Below, in pieces: positions 1 to 8,466 of a DNA stretch of 44,450 nt. Source of the stretch: Streptomonospora alba (GTDB taxonomy: Bacteria; Actinomycetota; Actinomycetes; Streptosporangiales; Streptosporangiaceae). The notes below the pieces were generated by a model that worked only from the letters and a program-made list of their open reading frames with translations, had not been told where the DNA came from and ran no database searches. Positions within the stretch are counted from its first letter, which is position 1. Each line of letters starts with the position of its first letter. The position numbers were made by a program, and so were the translations under genes. The stretch spans positions 1-44,450 of the forward strand of contig NZ_JROO01000024.1 in NCBI RefSeq assembly GCF_000826685.1, given 5' to 3'.

Positions 1-742
1 GTTCCTCCACGGCAAGATCCGGGAGAAGGTCCACGACCCGGGCGTAGCCGAGCAGCTGCTGCCCAGGGGATACCCCCTGGGCGGCAAGCGGATCTGCGTG
101 GACACCGGGTACTACGAGGCGTTCAACCGGGACAACGTTCACCTCATCGACATCAAGGACACCCCTATCGACGCCGTCACGCCGCGCGGACCGCTGGTCG
201 ACGGCGTCGAGTACCCAGTGGACGTCATCGTGTTCGCGACCGGTTTCGACGCGATGACCGGTGCCCTGTCGCGGATCGAGATCCGCGGACGCGGAGGAGC
301 CGCTCTCAGCGAGAAGTGGGCCGCCGGGCCGACGTCCTACCTCGGGCTGGCGGTCTCCGGCTTCCCCAACCTGTTCCTCGTCACCGGGCCGGGAAGCCCC
401 TCGGTGTTCGGCAACGTGATCGTGTCCATCGAACACGACGTCGACTGGATCACCGAGGCCGTCGCCCACCTTCGCGAGCGGGACCTGGCGCTGATGGAGG
501 CGACGCAGGACGCCGAGGACGCCTGGGTCCAGCACGTCGGCCAGGTCGCCGACAGCACCCTGCTGGCGGACGTCGGTTCCTGGTACACCGGCGCCAACGT
601 GCCGGGCAAGCCACGTGTGTTCATGGGCTATGCCGGCGGCGCCGGGGAGTTCCGTCGGCGCTGCGAGAAGGTCGCCCGGCAGGGCTACACCGGTTTCGCG
701 CTCAGTGCGGAACCGCCGCGCAGCAGGCCGTTCGGCGACGGC
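1..742. repeat. Left arm of a large inverted repeat (partner 43709-44450)
   Basis: Bases 1-742 match the reverse complement of 43709-44450 with no indel: paired positions sum to 44451 throughout, and only scattered single-base differences are seen. Homology stops sharply within the codons for FGDG. Both arms run off the window, so the true repeat is longer. Confidence 0.9.
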
Positions 743-775
743 GCGCCCGGCCCGAGTCGGCGGTTATCACCTTGA
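2..775 (+). pseudogene. Baeyer-Villiger monooxygenase, C-terminal part; hydrolase domain lost
   Basis: The frame is open from base 2, so the gene starts outside the window. The visible 257 residues are the C-terminal part of a class B flavin monooxygenase (NADPH- and FAD-dependent ketone to ester or lactone). The signature stretches are VDTGYYEAFNR (from the GTG at 98) and VIVFATGFDAMTG, typical of cyclohexanone-monooxygenase-like enzymes. Up to about base 742 it is almost identical to the inverted copy at the right end. That copy continues into an alpha/beta hydrolase, whereas this one breaks after FGDG and ends in an unrelated ten-residue tail (APGPSRRLSP). I therefore read it as a truncated duplicate. 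The BVMO module itself may still fold, because ordinary BVMOs have no hydrolase, so loss of activity is not proven. Confidence 0.75.
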
Positions 776-854
776 GTCGGCCAGGTTGGAACAGGACCGA
801 CTACGGCCCCTGGCTTGGCGCGATGAATGGGAGCGCATAACGCCTCGGATGGGT

Positions 855-1604
855 TCACAACTGGTTCTCCCCGCCGTCGACATAGAGGTTGGCGCCGAGG
901 ACGAAACTGCTCTGGTCCGATGCGAGGAAGGCCACCGCGGCGGCGACCTCTTCGGCGGTTCCCATCCGTCCGACCGGGACCTTCGCCGTGAACTCGGCTC
1001 GGACCGCCTCGAGTTCCTCCGCGAGCACCATTCCGGAGAGCGCGGGCGTGTCGATCGTGCCGGGCGAGACCGCGTTCACGCGGATGTTGCGGGCCTTGAG
1101 CTCGTTGGCCCAGGTCCGGGTGTAGGACCGCAGGGCCGCCTTCGAGGCGGCGTAGGTCCCGAACCCCTCGACCCCGTCGTCGGCGCGGACTGACGAGTTG
1201 ATGATCACCGAGGCTCCCTCGTTGAGCAGCGGCAACGCCTTCTGGACGGTGAACAGGGTGCCCCGCAGGTTGGCGTCGATGATCCGGTCGACGTGCTCTT
1301 CGGCCGTCTCCGCCAAGGTCGCGAACCCGGCCGCCCCCGCGTTGGCGAACACCGCGTCCAGCCCCGTGCCCCGCGCTCGGACCGCGTCGTAGAGCCGGTC
1401 CAGGTCGGCCGGGTTCGAGATGTCGCCCGGCACCGCGGTGGCGGTACCGATCGTGTCGACCGCCGCCTTCAGCTCACTCTCGCGCCGGCCGGTGATGAAG
1501 ACGTGCGCGCCTTCCGCTGCCAGCCGCTTCGCGGTCGCCAGCCCGATTCCGGCGCTGCCGCCCGTCACCACTGCAGTCTTGCCGTCGAACTGTCCCATCG
1601 TCAT
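855..1604 (-). CDS. SDR-family oxidoreductase
   Basis: Short-chain dehydrogenase/reductase of classical size (about 249 residues) that uses NAD(P)H on an unidentified carbonyl or alcohol. Visible motifs are the Rossmann TGGSAGIG (residues 14-21), NAG (88-90), catalytic Ser near 137, and YAASK (Tyr151, Lys155). The C-terminus LGANLYVDGGENQL is typical of the family. Two ATGs lie close together. A GGAG box sits only 3 nt from the first (1604) but 9 nt from the second (1598), so 1598 is the better start. The gene diverges from the TetR gene at 1721, and two near-palindromic boxes lie between them, so TetR-controlled expression is likely. The substrate cannot be deduced. Confidence 0.9.
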   Translation of the reverse strand: MTMGQFDGKTAVVTGGSAGIGLATAKRLAAEGAHVFITGRRESELKAAVDTIGTATAVPGDISNPADLDRLYDAVRARGTGLDAVFANAGAAGFATLAETAEEHVDRIIDANLRGTLFTVQKALPLLNEGASVIINSSVRADDGVEGFGTYAASKAALRSYTRTWANELKARNIRVNAVSPGTIDTPALSGMVLAEELEAVRAEFTAKVPVGRMGTAEEVAAAVAFLASDQSSFVLGANLYVDGGENQL

Positions 1605-1648
1605 TGACTCCGCTTCTGAGGGGGTGGTCTGCGGCCACGCGGTTGTTA

Positions 1649-1705
1649 TGTACCGGTCGGTACTGAATGAGAGCGTAGCACAATGTGTACCGATCGGTGC
1701 TGAAT
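1649..1705. promoter_or_regulatory. Twin TetR-type operators between the SDR and tetR genes
   Basis: Two copies of a 20-bp unit lie 37 bp apart. One has GTACCGGTCGGTAC at 1650-1663 and the other GTACCGATCGGTGC at 1687-1700; each is preceded by T and followed by TGAAT. The near-dyad symmetry and the position between divergent genes fit binding sites of the adjacent TetR protein. Binding is inferred. Confidence 0.65.
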
Positions 1706-1720
1706 GGGTAGGATGGTTGC

Positions 1721-2332
1721 ATGCGGGCTCAGCAGAAGGCGCAGCCAGGCCGGCCTCGAGGATTCGATGCGGACGTCGCGCTCGACCGCGCGATGCGCGT
1801 GTTCTGGGAGCACGGGTACGAGGGGACGAGCCTGAGCGACCTCACGGACGCGATGGGCATCACGCGGACGAGCATGTACGCGGCGTTCGGGAACAAGGAG
1901 GAGCTGTTCCTCAAAGCCCTTCAGCGCTACACCGACGGGCCCGCGTCATACGCCTTCCGAGCACTTCGAGAACCCACGGCTCATGCGGTCGCCGACGCAT
2001 TCCTCGCAGGGGCGGTCGAGGCCACGACACACCCCGGAGACCCAGCGGGGTGCCTCGGGGTTCAGGCCGGCCTGGCCGTGGGGCCGGCATCACGCCGGAC
2101 TCAGGAAAGGCTCGCGACATGGCGAAACGACGCCACCGCACTCCTGGCTGATCGATTCCGCCGCGCCGTCGGCGAGGGCGACCTCCCGCAGGACGTCGAT
2201 CCCGAGCTCCTGGCCCGCTATCTCATGACAGTCGCGAACGGCATCGCGGTCCAGGCCGCCGGCGGCGTCGAGCGCGAAACTCTTCGGCACGTCGCGGATC
2301 ATGCTTTGCAGACGTGGCCCGTGAGCACGTGA
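1721..2332 (+). CDS. TetR/AcrR-family transcriptional regulator
   Basis: A 203-residue one-component repressor. The N-terminal helix-turn-helix lies around residues 28-60 ([43 protein letters not shown]), followed by an all-helical ligand-binding half. AGGA seven bases before the ATG supports the start. It diverges from the SDR gene at 855-1604, with the twin dyads at 1649-1705 between them, so it probably represses the SDR and itself until a ligand binds. [11 protein letters not shown] in the C-terminal half resembles the TetR subfamily that sits beside SDR genes and responds to small electrophiles or organic compounds. The ligand is unknown. Confidence 0.9.
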   Translation: MRAQQKAQPGRPRGFDADVALDRAMRVFWEHGYEGTSLSDLTDAMGITRTSMYAAFGNKEELFLKALQRYTDGPASYAFRALREPTAHAVADAFLAGAVEATTHPGDPAGCLGVQAGLAVGPASRRTQERLATWRNDATALLADRFRRAVGEGDLPQDVDPELLARYLMTVANGIAVQAAGGVERETLRHVADHALQTWPVST

Positions 2333-2397
2333 CGCGCCGTGGACCGGCTCGGCACGCCCGCGCGAGACCCGCGTCGACGCCTCTGACCGCTGCTCTC

Positions 2398-2675
2398 AGC
2401 CGGTCAGTCCTGCCGGCCGGTCGGCGTCCGGCGAGTCGGCCGCCGCGCTGAACACCACCACCCGCAGATCCGCCGGGTTCACCGTCAGCACGTCCTGTCC
2501 AGCGTGAAGGGAGATCAGGGGCGTCGACGGTGAGTAGTCGGTCCGAACCGGGTTGCGGCCGGTCCGCCGCGACCCACGGACGGGCGATCTCACCGCCGAC
2601 CTCGCGCAGGTCGCGGACGAGGTCGCGCAGTTCGGAGCCGGCAGGGTAGCGGCGGGCCGCGGTACACAGAACTCC
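2398..2675 (-). pseudogene. Remnant of an XRE/MmyB-type regulator (C-terminal domain)
   Basis: There is no intact gene in 2333-2687. Read on the minus strand, one frame gives ARRYPAGSELRDLVRDLREV followed by GGEIARPWVA. A second frame then gives LISLHAGQDVLTVNPADLRVVVFSAAADSP and a stop at 2398. Together these match the end of the MmyB-like ligand-binding domain (pattern: RYP..LxxLVxxLxxxSPEFxxLW, then PxxxLVVYxAxPGSP), also seen intact in the gene at 8467. The frame change in the middle and the absence of the helix-turn-helix part mark it as a decayed fragment. The call rests on motif resemblance only. Confidence 0.45.
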
Positions 2676-2687
2676 GCCCGGACGGAG

Positions 2688-3545
2688 TCAGAACCGGCGC
2701 GCGGCCCAGACGGTTCTCTCGGTGCGTAGCGCGAGGTCGCTACGGCGCAGGATGCTGTGCGGGCTGTCGGTGTCGAGCAGCCGGTCGAGCGCGGTGAGAT
2801 CCTCTTCCGCAAGCTCGGCTGCGGCGGCGCCGCGGATGCGCTGCAGCACGCCCAGGGCGTAGCGGCCGATCTCCGGGTTGCGGAACCCCTCGATCTCGAC
2901 GGCGACGGTGAGCTCGTCCGCCACAGCGAATCCAGCGGCGTCGAGCTCGGGTCCCCAGTCGGCGCCGCGGTGGGGCACGTGCTCTGCGTGGAGGCGGTCG
3001 GCCGCGGCGTGGACGCGCTCTTCCAGACCGGGCCGGTCGGCAGGGGCGTTCTCGGGCAGGAAGCGGGGGTGGCCGGCCAGCTCGACGACGGCGAAGAGGC
3101 CGTCGGGCGCGAGCAGGCCGCGGACGGTGCGCAGGGCGTGATCGGGGTCGGCCATGTGGTGCATGGAGGCCGATGCCCACACGAGGTCGGGCGTCCCGAG
3201 GTCGGGCCAGGCGGTGTCGTCGAGGTCGGCCGGCACGGTGCGCACGTGCTCGCCCACGCCGCGGGCGCGCGCCTTCTCCCGCAGCCGCTGGAGATGTTCG
3301 GGCGAGGCGTCGACGGCGGTTACGTGCGCTTCGGGAAAGCGCTCGAGGAGTGCGAACGTGCCCGCGCCCGTACCGCAGGCCAGGTCCACGATCCGACGCG
3401 GGCGGCTCTCCAGCGGCAGCCACCGGGTGATGACGGTGGTGTGCTCGGCGAGGACCTCCGCGTCCAGGTCGAGGATCTCCGCCTGCCCGTTGCGGGCGTC
3501 GTGCTGCGGGTGGGCGTGTTCGTGGTGGGAGTGCTTTTGCGACAT
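2688..3545 (-). CDS. Class I SAM-dependent methyltransferase
   Basis: A 285-residue protein with the Rossmann-type SAM site VDLACGTGAGTFALLERFP (around residues 53-71). An acidic VDAS follows at the end of beta-2, then DLVWASASMHHMADPDHALRTVRGLLAPDGLFAVVE, the classic motif II/III region of methyltransferases 11/25. The first 16 residues hold six histidines (MSQKHSHHEHAHPQHD), which is unusual and could bind metal or simply be a flexible tail. The acceptor substrate is not evident. The gene stands alone and converges on the MmyB remnant. No neighbouring regulator is clearly tied to it. Confidence 0.85.
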   Translation of the reverse strand: MSQKHSHHEHAHPQHDARNGQAEILDLDAEVLAEHTTVITRWLPLESRPRRIVDLACGTGAGTFALLERFPEAHVTAVDASPEHLQRLREKARARGVGEHVRTVPADLDDTAWPDLGTPDLVWASASMHHMADPDHALRTVRGLLAPDGLFAVVELAGHPRFLPENAPADRPGLEERVHAAADRLHAEHVPHRGADWGPELDAAGFAVADELTVAVEIEGFRNPEIGRYALGVLQRIRGAAAAELAEEDLTALDRLLDTDSPHSILRRSDLALRTERTVWAARRF

Positions 3546-3682
3546 ACCGCAACGGTAGGCGCGTCATGCGGATTCGGCACATACTATTGCGGATTGCGCA
3601 AGGAGATCGTTCGGTGTGCTGCCGGGCGCGCAAGGCGCACCCGTGCGTCGGCTGCATCGGCCGGTGGACGGCGCCGATGTGG

Positions 3683-4288
3683 CTAGGGGCCGGAGTCTTC
3701 CCTGCCGCTGTCGCCGTTCTCGCGCTGACCATCGGTCTCGCGATGTCCGCGGCGGGCGTCGCGGTCGAAGATGAACATCACCTCGCAGGGGCCGCCCTCG
3801 GCGCCGATGGCGTGCGGCAGCATCGTCGGGAACTCGGCGGCCTGGTCGGTCTCGATACGCAAGCGGCGTTGGCCCAGCAGCAGAACCGCGGTGCCGGACA
3901 GCACGACGAGCCATTCCCGGCCGGGGTGGGCGCGCATCTTGGAGGGATTGCCGGGTGGCGGCTCGGTGAGCCGCCGACGCATGACGCTCATGGCCGGGTC
4001 GCCCTTCATGGGCCAGCTCAGGCCGTGGGTGCCGTGGACCATGGGGTTGACGACGACCTCGTCGGCGGCGTTCTCGACGAGCTGATCGAGGGTGGTGTCC
4101 AGGGCGCGGGCCAGGGTCACGAGCTGGTCCAGCGCCAGGCGGCGCCGTCCGCTCTCGATGCGGCTCAGCGATGACTGGCTGAGGTGGGCCCGGGCGGCCA
4201 GTTCCTCCAGGGACAAGCCCTGCGCCACCCGCAGAGCGCGGATGCGCTTGCGTACGAGGCCGTCTAGCGCACCTTCTTCTTGCGTCAT
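3683..4288 (-). CDS. XRE-family regulator with C-terminal cupin domain
   Basis: Starting at ATG 4288 the protein is about 201 residues; an alternative ATG lies at 4297. The HTH_3 domain occupies residues 12-65 (RKRIRALRVAQGLSLEELAARAHLSQSSLSRIESGRR). A small cupin follows (REWLVVLSGTAVLLLGQRRLRIETDQAAEFPTMLPHAIGAEGG, roughly residues 123-165), as in PuuR-like sensors. A polar, charged tail rich in Arg, Glu, Asp and Gly closes it. It diverges from the thioredoxin-reductase-like gene at 4384 across 95 bp that contain the direct repeat GCCAGTTCG/GGCAGTTCG near 4303-4319. It most likely controls that gene. The open frame continues upstream to 4534, but this part lies over the divergent gene and is rejected. 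Confidence 0.85.
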   Translation of the reverse strand: MTQEEGALDGLVRKRIRALRVAQGLSLEELAARAHLSQSSLSRIESGRRRLALDQLVTLARALDTTLDQLVENAADEVVVNPMVHGTHGLSWPMKGDPAMSVMRRRLTEPPPGNPSKMRAHPGREWLVVLSGTAVLLLGQRRLRIETDQAAEFPTMLPHAIGAEGGPCEVMFIFDRDARRGHRETDGQRENGDSGREDSGP

Positions 4289-4383
4289 GGGCAACATGGT
4301 ATGCCAGTTCGGCAGTTCGTGCGTAACGTCGAAGACAGTCGGCCGGGATCTCCGGCTGCGCACGACAGAAGGGGCGTGAGGAG

Positions 4384-5397
4384 ATGTCCGTGCAGACGTC
4401 CGCGTACACGAGCGACGCACTGCCGGGTGCGACTGTGGACGCCGTGGTGATCGGCGGCGGCGCCGCGGGCTTGAACGGTGCGCTGATGCTCGCCCGCTCC
4501 CGCCGCTCCGTCGCCGTGATCGACAGCGGCACACCCCGCAACGCGCCGGCCGAGGCCATGCACGGCTTCATCGTGCTGGACGGTACGCCGCCCACCGAGA
4601 TCCTGGAACGCGGCCGGGAGCAGGTGCGCCGGTACGGCGGCCGGGTCGTCTTCGCCGAGGTGGCCTCGGCGGAGCCTGCCGCCCCTTCGGCCGACGGGGA
4701 TCTGCGGTTCACCGTCACCCTGGCCGACAACCGAGCGATCACGGCGCGCCGCTTGCTGGTGGCCACCGGCCTGCGAGACGTGCTGCCCGACGTGCCCGGG
4801 TTCGCGGAACACTGGGGGCGCAGCGTCGTGCACTGCCCGTACTGCCACGGATGGGAGGTACGCGACGAGCCCATCGGCGTCCTCGCCACCGGCCCTGCAT
4901 CCGTCCACCACACCCTGCTGTTCCGCCAGTTGACCGAGGACCTCGTCTACTTCACCCGCGGCACCGCGCTCGACGAGAACACTCGCGCGCGCTTCGCCGC
5001 CCGGAACATCCGTGTCGTCGACACCCCCGTGAAAGGGGTCGAGAAGGCCGCCGACGGCGGTGTCGCGGGCGTGCGCCTGGCCGACGGCGCGTTCACGGCC
5101 CGCCGCGTCCTCGCGGTCGCCACCCGGATGCAGGCCCGCACCGAGGGCCTGGCCGGACTGGAGCTGCCCATGGAGGACCTGCCCGAGGACACGGGTCGCC
5201 GCTTCGCGTCCGGCATGGCCGGAACCACCGATGTCCCGGGGGTCTGGGTGGCCGGAAACGCCACCGACCTGTCCGCCCAGCTCGGCGCTTCCGCCGCGGC
5301 CGGTGCCCTGGCGGCATCCCACATCAACAGCGTGCTGGCCGCGGCCGATACCGACGCGGCCCTCGCCGCGACCCGGAGCGGCACCACCGCCGCCTGA
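4384..5397 (+). CDS. NAD(P)/FAD-dependent oxidoreductase, thioredoxin-reductase-like
   Basis: A 337-residue pyridine-nucleotide-disulfide oxidoreductase. The FAD-binding GGGAAGLNGALMLARSRRSVAVID is at residues 24-47. The redox pair CPYCHGWE (Cys151 and Cys154) sits where thioredoxin reductase has CATC. The second FAD motif GVWVAGNATD lies near the C-terminus. The CPYCHGWE form is common in actinobacterial TrxB-like enzymes of uncertain partner, and no thioredoxin gene is adjacent. GAGGAG abuts the ATG at 4384, so the GTG six bases further on (4390) may be the true start. It diverges from the XRE-cupin regulator at 3683-4288, which suggests induction by redox or small-molecule stress. Confidence 0.88.
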   Translation: MSVQTSAYTSDALPGATVDAVVIGGGAAGLNGALMLARSRRSVAVIDSGTPRNAPAEAMHGFIVLDGTPPTEILERGREQVRRYGGRVVFAEVASAEPAAPSADGDLRFTVTLADNRAITARRLLVATGLRDVLPDVPGFAEHWGRSVVHCPYCHGWEVRDEPIGVLATGPASVHHTLLFRQLTEDLVYFTRGTALDENTRARFAARNIRVVDTPVKGVEKAADGGVAGVRLADGAFTARRVLAVATRMQARTEGLAGLELPMEDLPEDTGRRFASGMAGTTDVPGVWVAGNATDLSAQLGASAAAGALAASHINSVLAAADTDAALAATRSGTTAA

Positions 5398-5784
5398 CGT
5401 CCGCGGCGCGCCTCGCCTCCTTCCACCCGTGTTCGGGCTTCCGGGCAGAGCCGATCGGCGTCGCCGGAGGCGGCGGCGTCCTGGGCATGCTCCGGTCCGC
5501 GCTTCTCGCCGATGTCGCGGACCGGAGCTGGCCGTCCGTGCTACCGATGGCCCTGGTCGGCATAGCCCTGGGCATGACGCCGACGTCGGCGACCTCCTGT
5601 TGAGGCGCACGCCGCCTCCGAGCGGTCGGCCGATCGAGCGGTCGTCATGGCTCGGCTGCGCCGCTCAGGGGCGGGACGGCGAAGGTTGGAGGCGCGTCGC
5701 GGTCACACAGCACCCGGCAGGTCGCCGGTGTGTTCGCGCACGCGGGGTGGTACGTCGTGCGTCGGGTGTGCGTGCAGGGCGGTG
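5398..5784. other. Gap between genes; no confident feature
   Basis: No gene is supported here. On the plus strand near 5430-5602 one frame reads VADRSWPSVLPMALVGIALGMTP before a stop, faintly like a transmembrane segment of an MFS transporter. It could be a remnant but is too short to call. No hairpin or repeat stands out. Confidence 0.3.
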
Positions 5785-6393
5785 TCATGATCTGACGGCG
5801 GTGACGGCCTCGTCCCAGAGGTCCTCTAGGGGCACGGTGCCGTTGCGGTGTACCCATGCTTCGGTGGCGACGTCGAGGCAGGTCAGGGCGGTGGCGATGA
5901 TCGCGGTGGCGTGGTGGGTGGCGCGCATTTCGTCGATGTCCGCCGCGGCGCGCAAGCGTCGGGTGAGTTCGGGGACGAGCATCTCCTGCCAGGCGAGGTG
6001 CTTCTCCAGGTGGCGTGCGCGCAGGGACGGCGCCTGGAACAGCATCCGGGCGATGCGCAGCTCTGTCTCCGTGCCGGCCCACGCTTCGTCGCGTAGCTCC
6101 AGAAGCGCGGAACGGATGGCGGTCCAGGGTTCTTCCCCGGGAGGGCGTTCGGAGAGTGCGGTACGGACGCGGTGCCCCCGGTCGATCAAATCGCCCAGGA
6201 CGACGTCCTCCTTGGTGGCGAAGTAGCGGAAGAACGAACGTCGGGAGATCCCGGCGGCCTCGGCGATCTGATCGACGGTGATCTCCTCGAAGCCGTGTTC
6301 GAGGAAGAGGGCCATGCCGGTCTCGGCGATCTCCCGGTGTATCGCACGGCGTGTGCGTTCGCGCAGACCGGGCTTGGCTTCTCCACTGTTCAC
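5785..6393 (-). CDS. TetR/AcrR-family transcriptional regulator
   Basis: About 202 residues from the GTG at 6393 (VNSGEAKPGLRERTRRAIHREI). GTG 6402 and ATG 6438 are in-frame alternatives. The HTH is clear: GMALFLEHGFEEITVDQIAEAAGISRRSFFRYFATKEDVV, and SRRSFFRYF is the recognition helix seen in many TetR regulators of transporters and SDRs. The C-terminal half resembles the MftR/TetR_C_17 type (ARHLEKHLAWQEMLVPELTRRL). It diverges from the SDR gene starting at 6468. The intergenic dyad at 6433-6447 is the probable shared operator. Confidence 0.87.
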   Translation of the reverse strand: MNSGEAKPGLRERTRRAIHREIAETGMALFLEHGFEEITVDQIAEAAGISRRSFFRYFATKEDVVLGDLIDRGHRVRTALSERPPGEEPWTAIRSALLELRDEAWAGTETELRIARMLFQAPSLRARHLEKHLAWQEMLVPELTRRLRAAADIDEMRATHHATAIIATALTCLDVATEAWVHRNGTVPLEDLWDEAVTAVRS

Positions 6394-6432
6394 GGAGTTC
6401 ACCCTATAAGACGAGTCACTTAGCGCCGAGTA

Positions 6433-6447
6433 TGGCACTCGGTGTCA
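6433..6447. promoter_or_regulatory. Candidate operator in front of the 6468 SDR gene
   Basis: TGGCACTCGGTGTCA is a near-perfect dyad (TGGCAC against TGACAC). It has the look of the TGGCACn(3)GTGCCA sites bound by several actinobacterial TetR regulators. It lies between the divergent TetR and SDR genes, 21 bp before the SDR start. Binding is inferred. Confidence 0.5.
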
Positions 6448-6467
6448 TCTTGGCATACGGTGTTGTC

Positions 6468-7289
6468 ATGGCTATCGACCATTCCTCCCAGACCACGCTC
6501 ATCACCGGCGCCAGCTCCGGGATCGGGGCCGACCTGGCCCGCAGGCTCGCCGAACGCGGCACCGCCCTGGTGCTCGCCGCACGCCGCACCGAACGACTGG
6601 ATGCTCTGGCTGCCGAACTGCGCACGGCGCACGGTGTCCGGGTCGAAACCGTGTCCGCGGACCTCGCTCGGCCCGGGGCGGGCCGGGACCTGGCCGCCGA
6701 GGTGGACCGCCGAGGCGTCCGCGTGACCAGCCTGATCAACAACGCGGGGATCGGTTCGGACGGAGCCTTCGCCGATCAGGACCCGGACGAACTCGAAGCG
6801 CTGCTCGCCCTCAACGTCACCGCCCTCGTGGACATCACCCGAGCCTTCATCGACCGACTGAGCCGGGCAGAGGGCGGATACCTGGTCAACATCGCGAGCG
6901 GGGCGGCCTATCAACCGATCCCGGGCATGGCCGTCTACGCGGCGAGCAAGGCGTTCGTGCTGAACTTCACCGAGGCGCTGTGGTGGGAAACGCGCGGGAG
7001 CGGACTGCGCACCATGGCGTTCTCGCCGGGGCTCACCCGCTCGGAGTTCTTCGACGAGATCGGCACGCAGGGGTACGGGAGCGGATTCCAGACCCCCGAC
7101 GAGGTCGCACGGGCGTTGGTGCGTGCCCTCGACCGGGACAGGTCCGTGCCGAGCACGGCGGCACGAGCCAGTACCGCCTTCGCCGCAGGGCTGGTACGGC
7201 TCTTCAGCCGTAAGGCCACTGTTCTGCTCACGGCGCGCGGGGCGGGGTCGGCCGGTCTGATGAGTAAGCGGCGCCCTGTCGCACCGTGA
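6468..7289 (+). CDS. SDR-family NAD(P)-dependent oxidoreductase
   Basis: From ATG 6468 the product is 273 residues. It has TGASSGIGADLARRLAERG near residues 13-31, NNAGIGSDG near 90, an Ser in NIASGAAYQP, and YAASKAFVLNFTEAL with the catalytic Tyr and Lys. This is the DltE/YqjQ-like group of SDRs, many of unknown substrate. No strong ribosome-binding site precedes the ATG. The upstream in-frame ATG at 6432 overlaps the operator and would add a short hydrophobic stretch (MALGVILAYGVV). It is divergent from the TetR gene and probably controlled by it. Confidence 0.87.
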   Translation: MAIDHSSQTTLITGASSGIGADLARRLAERGTALVLAARRTERLDALAAELRTAHGVRVETVSADLARPGAGRDLAAEVDRRGVRVTSLINNAGIGSDGAFADQDPDELEALLALNVTALVDITRAFIDRLSRAEGGYLVNIASGAAYQPIPGMAVYAASKAFVLNFTEALWWETRGSGLRTMAFSPGLTRSEFFDEIGTQGYGSGFQTPDEVARALVRALDRDRSVPSTAARASTAFAAGLVRLFSRKATVLLTARGAGSAGLMSKRRPVAP

Positions 7290-7565
7290 GCGGGGTATGC
7301 GTTCCAGGCGCATACCGTCCGTCGGGACGGGTGAACACGACCGCGGTCACGGGTGCGGTGCAGGAGGCGCAGGAGCGCTCGATCATCGCCCGGGCCGACC
7401 GGGGCTTGGTCGCAGACCTGCGGTCTTCGCACGGCGGGGGATCGAGGAGAGGACCTCGGCGCAGAGCGCGTCGAGGTCCTCGCGCAGCTCGTCGACGGCG
7501 GCCGGATCCACGACTGCGATCGTTCCGGATCGGCACGCGGAATTCCGGCACGTGACGAAGTGCTG

Positions 7566-8369
7566 CTAGATGATCTGCTCGGTCGGAAGGATGGTGATCT
7601 CCGTGAGGTTGACGTGCTTGGGGACCGCACTCATGAAGGCGACCGTCTCTGCTATGTCTTCGGACTGGAGGACGTCGATCTGGGCGATCAAGTCGGCCAT
7701 CAGTTCGGTCGCCGCCGGGTCGGTGACGTGGTCCGGGAGCTCGGTGTTCACCATGCCCGGTTCGATCGTCGCCACGCGGATCTTCTTGCGGCCCAGTTCG
7801 GTGCGGAGCAGTCTGGCCAGCTGGGTGACATAGGCCTTGCTCGCCGAGTAGACCTGGAAGCCCTCCAGGATCCGGACGGCGGCGATCGAGGACGTAGTGA
7901 TGAGGTCGGCCCTCCGGTCGGCGGCCGCGGCCGCTTCCAGCGACGGCACGAAGGCCTGGATGGTGTTCATGACGCCGTTGATGTTGAGGTCGATCTGGGC
8001 GTCCCAGTCCGCTGTCGCCAGATCGGTGATCCCGGAGATCAGCTGTACGCCGGCGTTCGCGAAGACCAGGTCGACCCGGCCGAGCTCGTCGGTGATCCGG
8101 TCGGCGGTCTCCAGGACGGCGGCGCGGTCGGTGACATCGGTCGGCAGGGACAATGCGGTACCGCCGTCGGCGCGGATGCGGTCCTCGACCTTGTCGAGCC
8201 GGTCGCCGCGGCGGGCCACCAGCGCGACCTTCGCCCCGAGTTCCGCGAAGCGTGCGGCGGTCGCTTCGCCGATGCCGCTCGACGCACCGGTTACGACGGC
8301 GACGCGTCCGGCGAGCGGCGTTCCGGAGACGACACGGACGGGGGACTGGTTGCTCTGCGTTGTGGTCAT
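7566..8369 (-). CDS. SDR-family oxidoreductase
   Basis: Chosen start ATG 8369 gives 267 residues (MTTTQSNQSPVRVVSG). Motifs are TGASSGIG (residues 27-34), NAGVQL, the Ser in ITTSSIAAVRI, and YSASKAYVTQLARLLRTEL with the catalytic Tyr/Lys. It is close to the YdfG/NADP-dependent clavaldehyde-dehydrogenase-like SDR group. The frame is open up to 8453 but would then run towards the divergent XRE gene. It faces the XRE-MmyB gene at 8467 across about 97 bp, a very common pairing in actinomycetes, where the regulator controls the SDR. The 276 bp on its 3' side (7290-7565) hold no gene I can support. Confidence 0.9.
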   Translation of the reverse strand: MTTTQSNQSPVRVVSGTPLAGRVAVVTGASSGIGEATAARFAELGAKVALVARRGDRLDKVEDRIRADGGTALSLPTDVTDRAAVLETADRITDELGRVDLVFANAGVQLISGITDLATADWDAQIDLNINGVMNTIQAFVPSLEAAAAADRRADLITTSSIAAVRILEGFQVYSASKAYVTQLARLLRTELGRKKIRVATIEPGMVNTELPDHVTDPAATELMADLIAQIDVLQSEDIAETVAFMSAVPKHVNLTEITILPTEQII

Positions 8370-8466
8370 ACCGAAGAGCCTGCATGCGGTGCGGGCGATT
8401 CGGGGGGTAGCGATACGGCCCCCCGCCGACCCGGTCAGGAAGCCTGTTGGCAACTAGAATCTCCGC

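Noticed and set aside
7290-7565. Minus-strand peptide VDPAAVDELREDLDALCAEVLSSIPRRA as a small gene
   Set aside because: It looks helical but has no ribosome-binding site and the frame runs on into the SDR region without a sensible stop; it may be a remnant.
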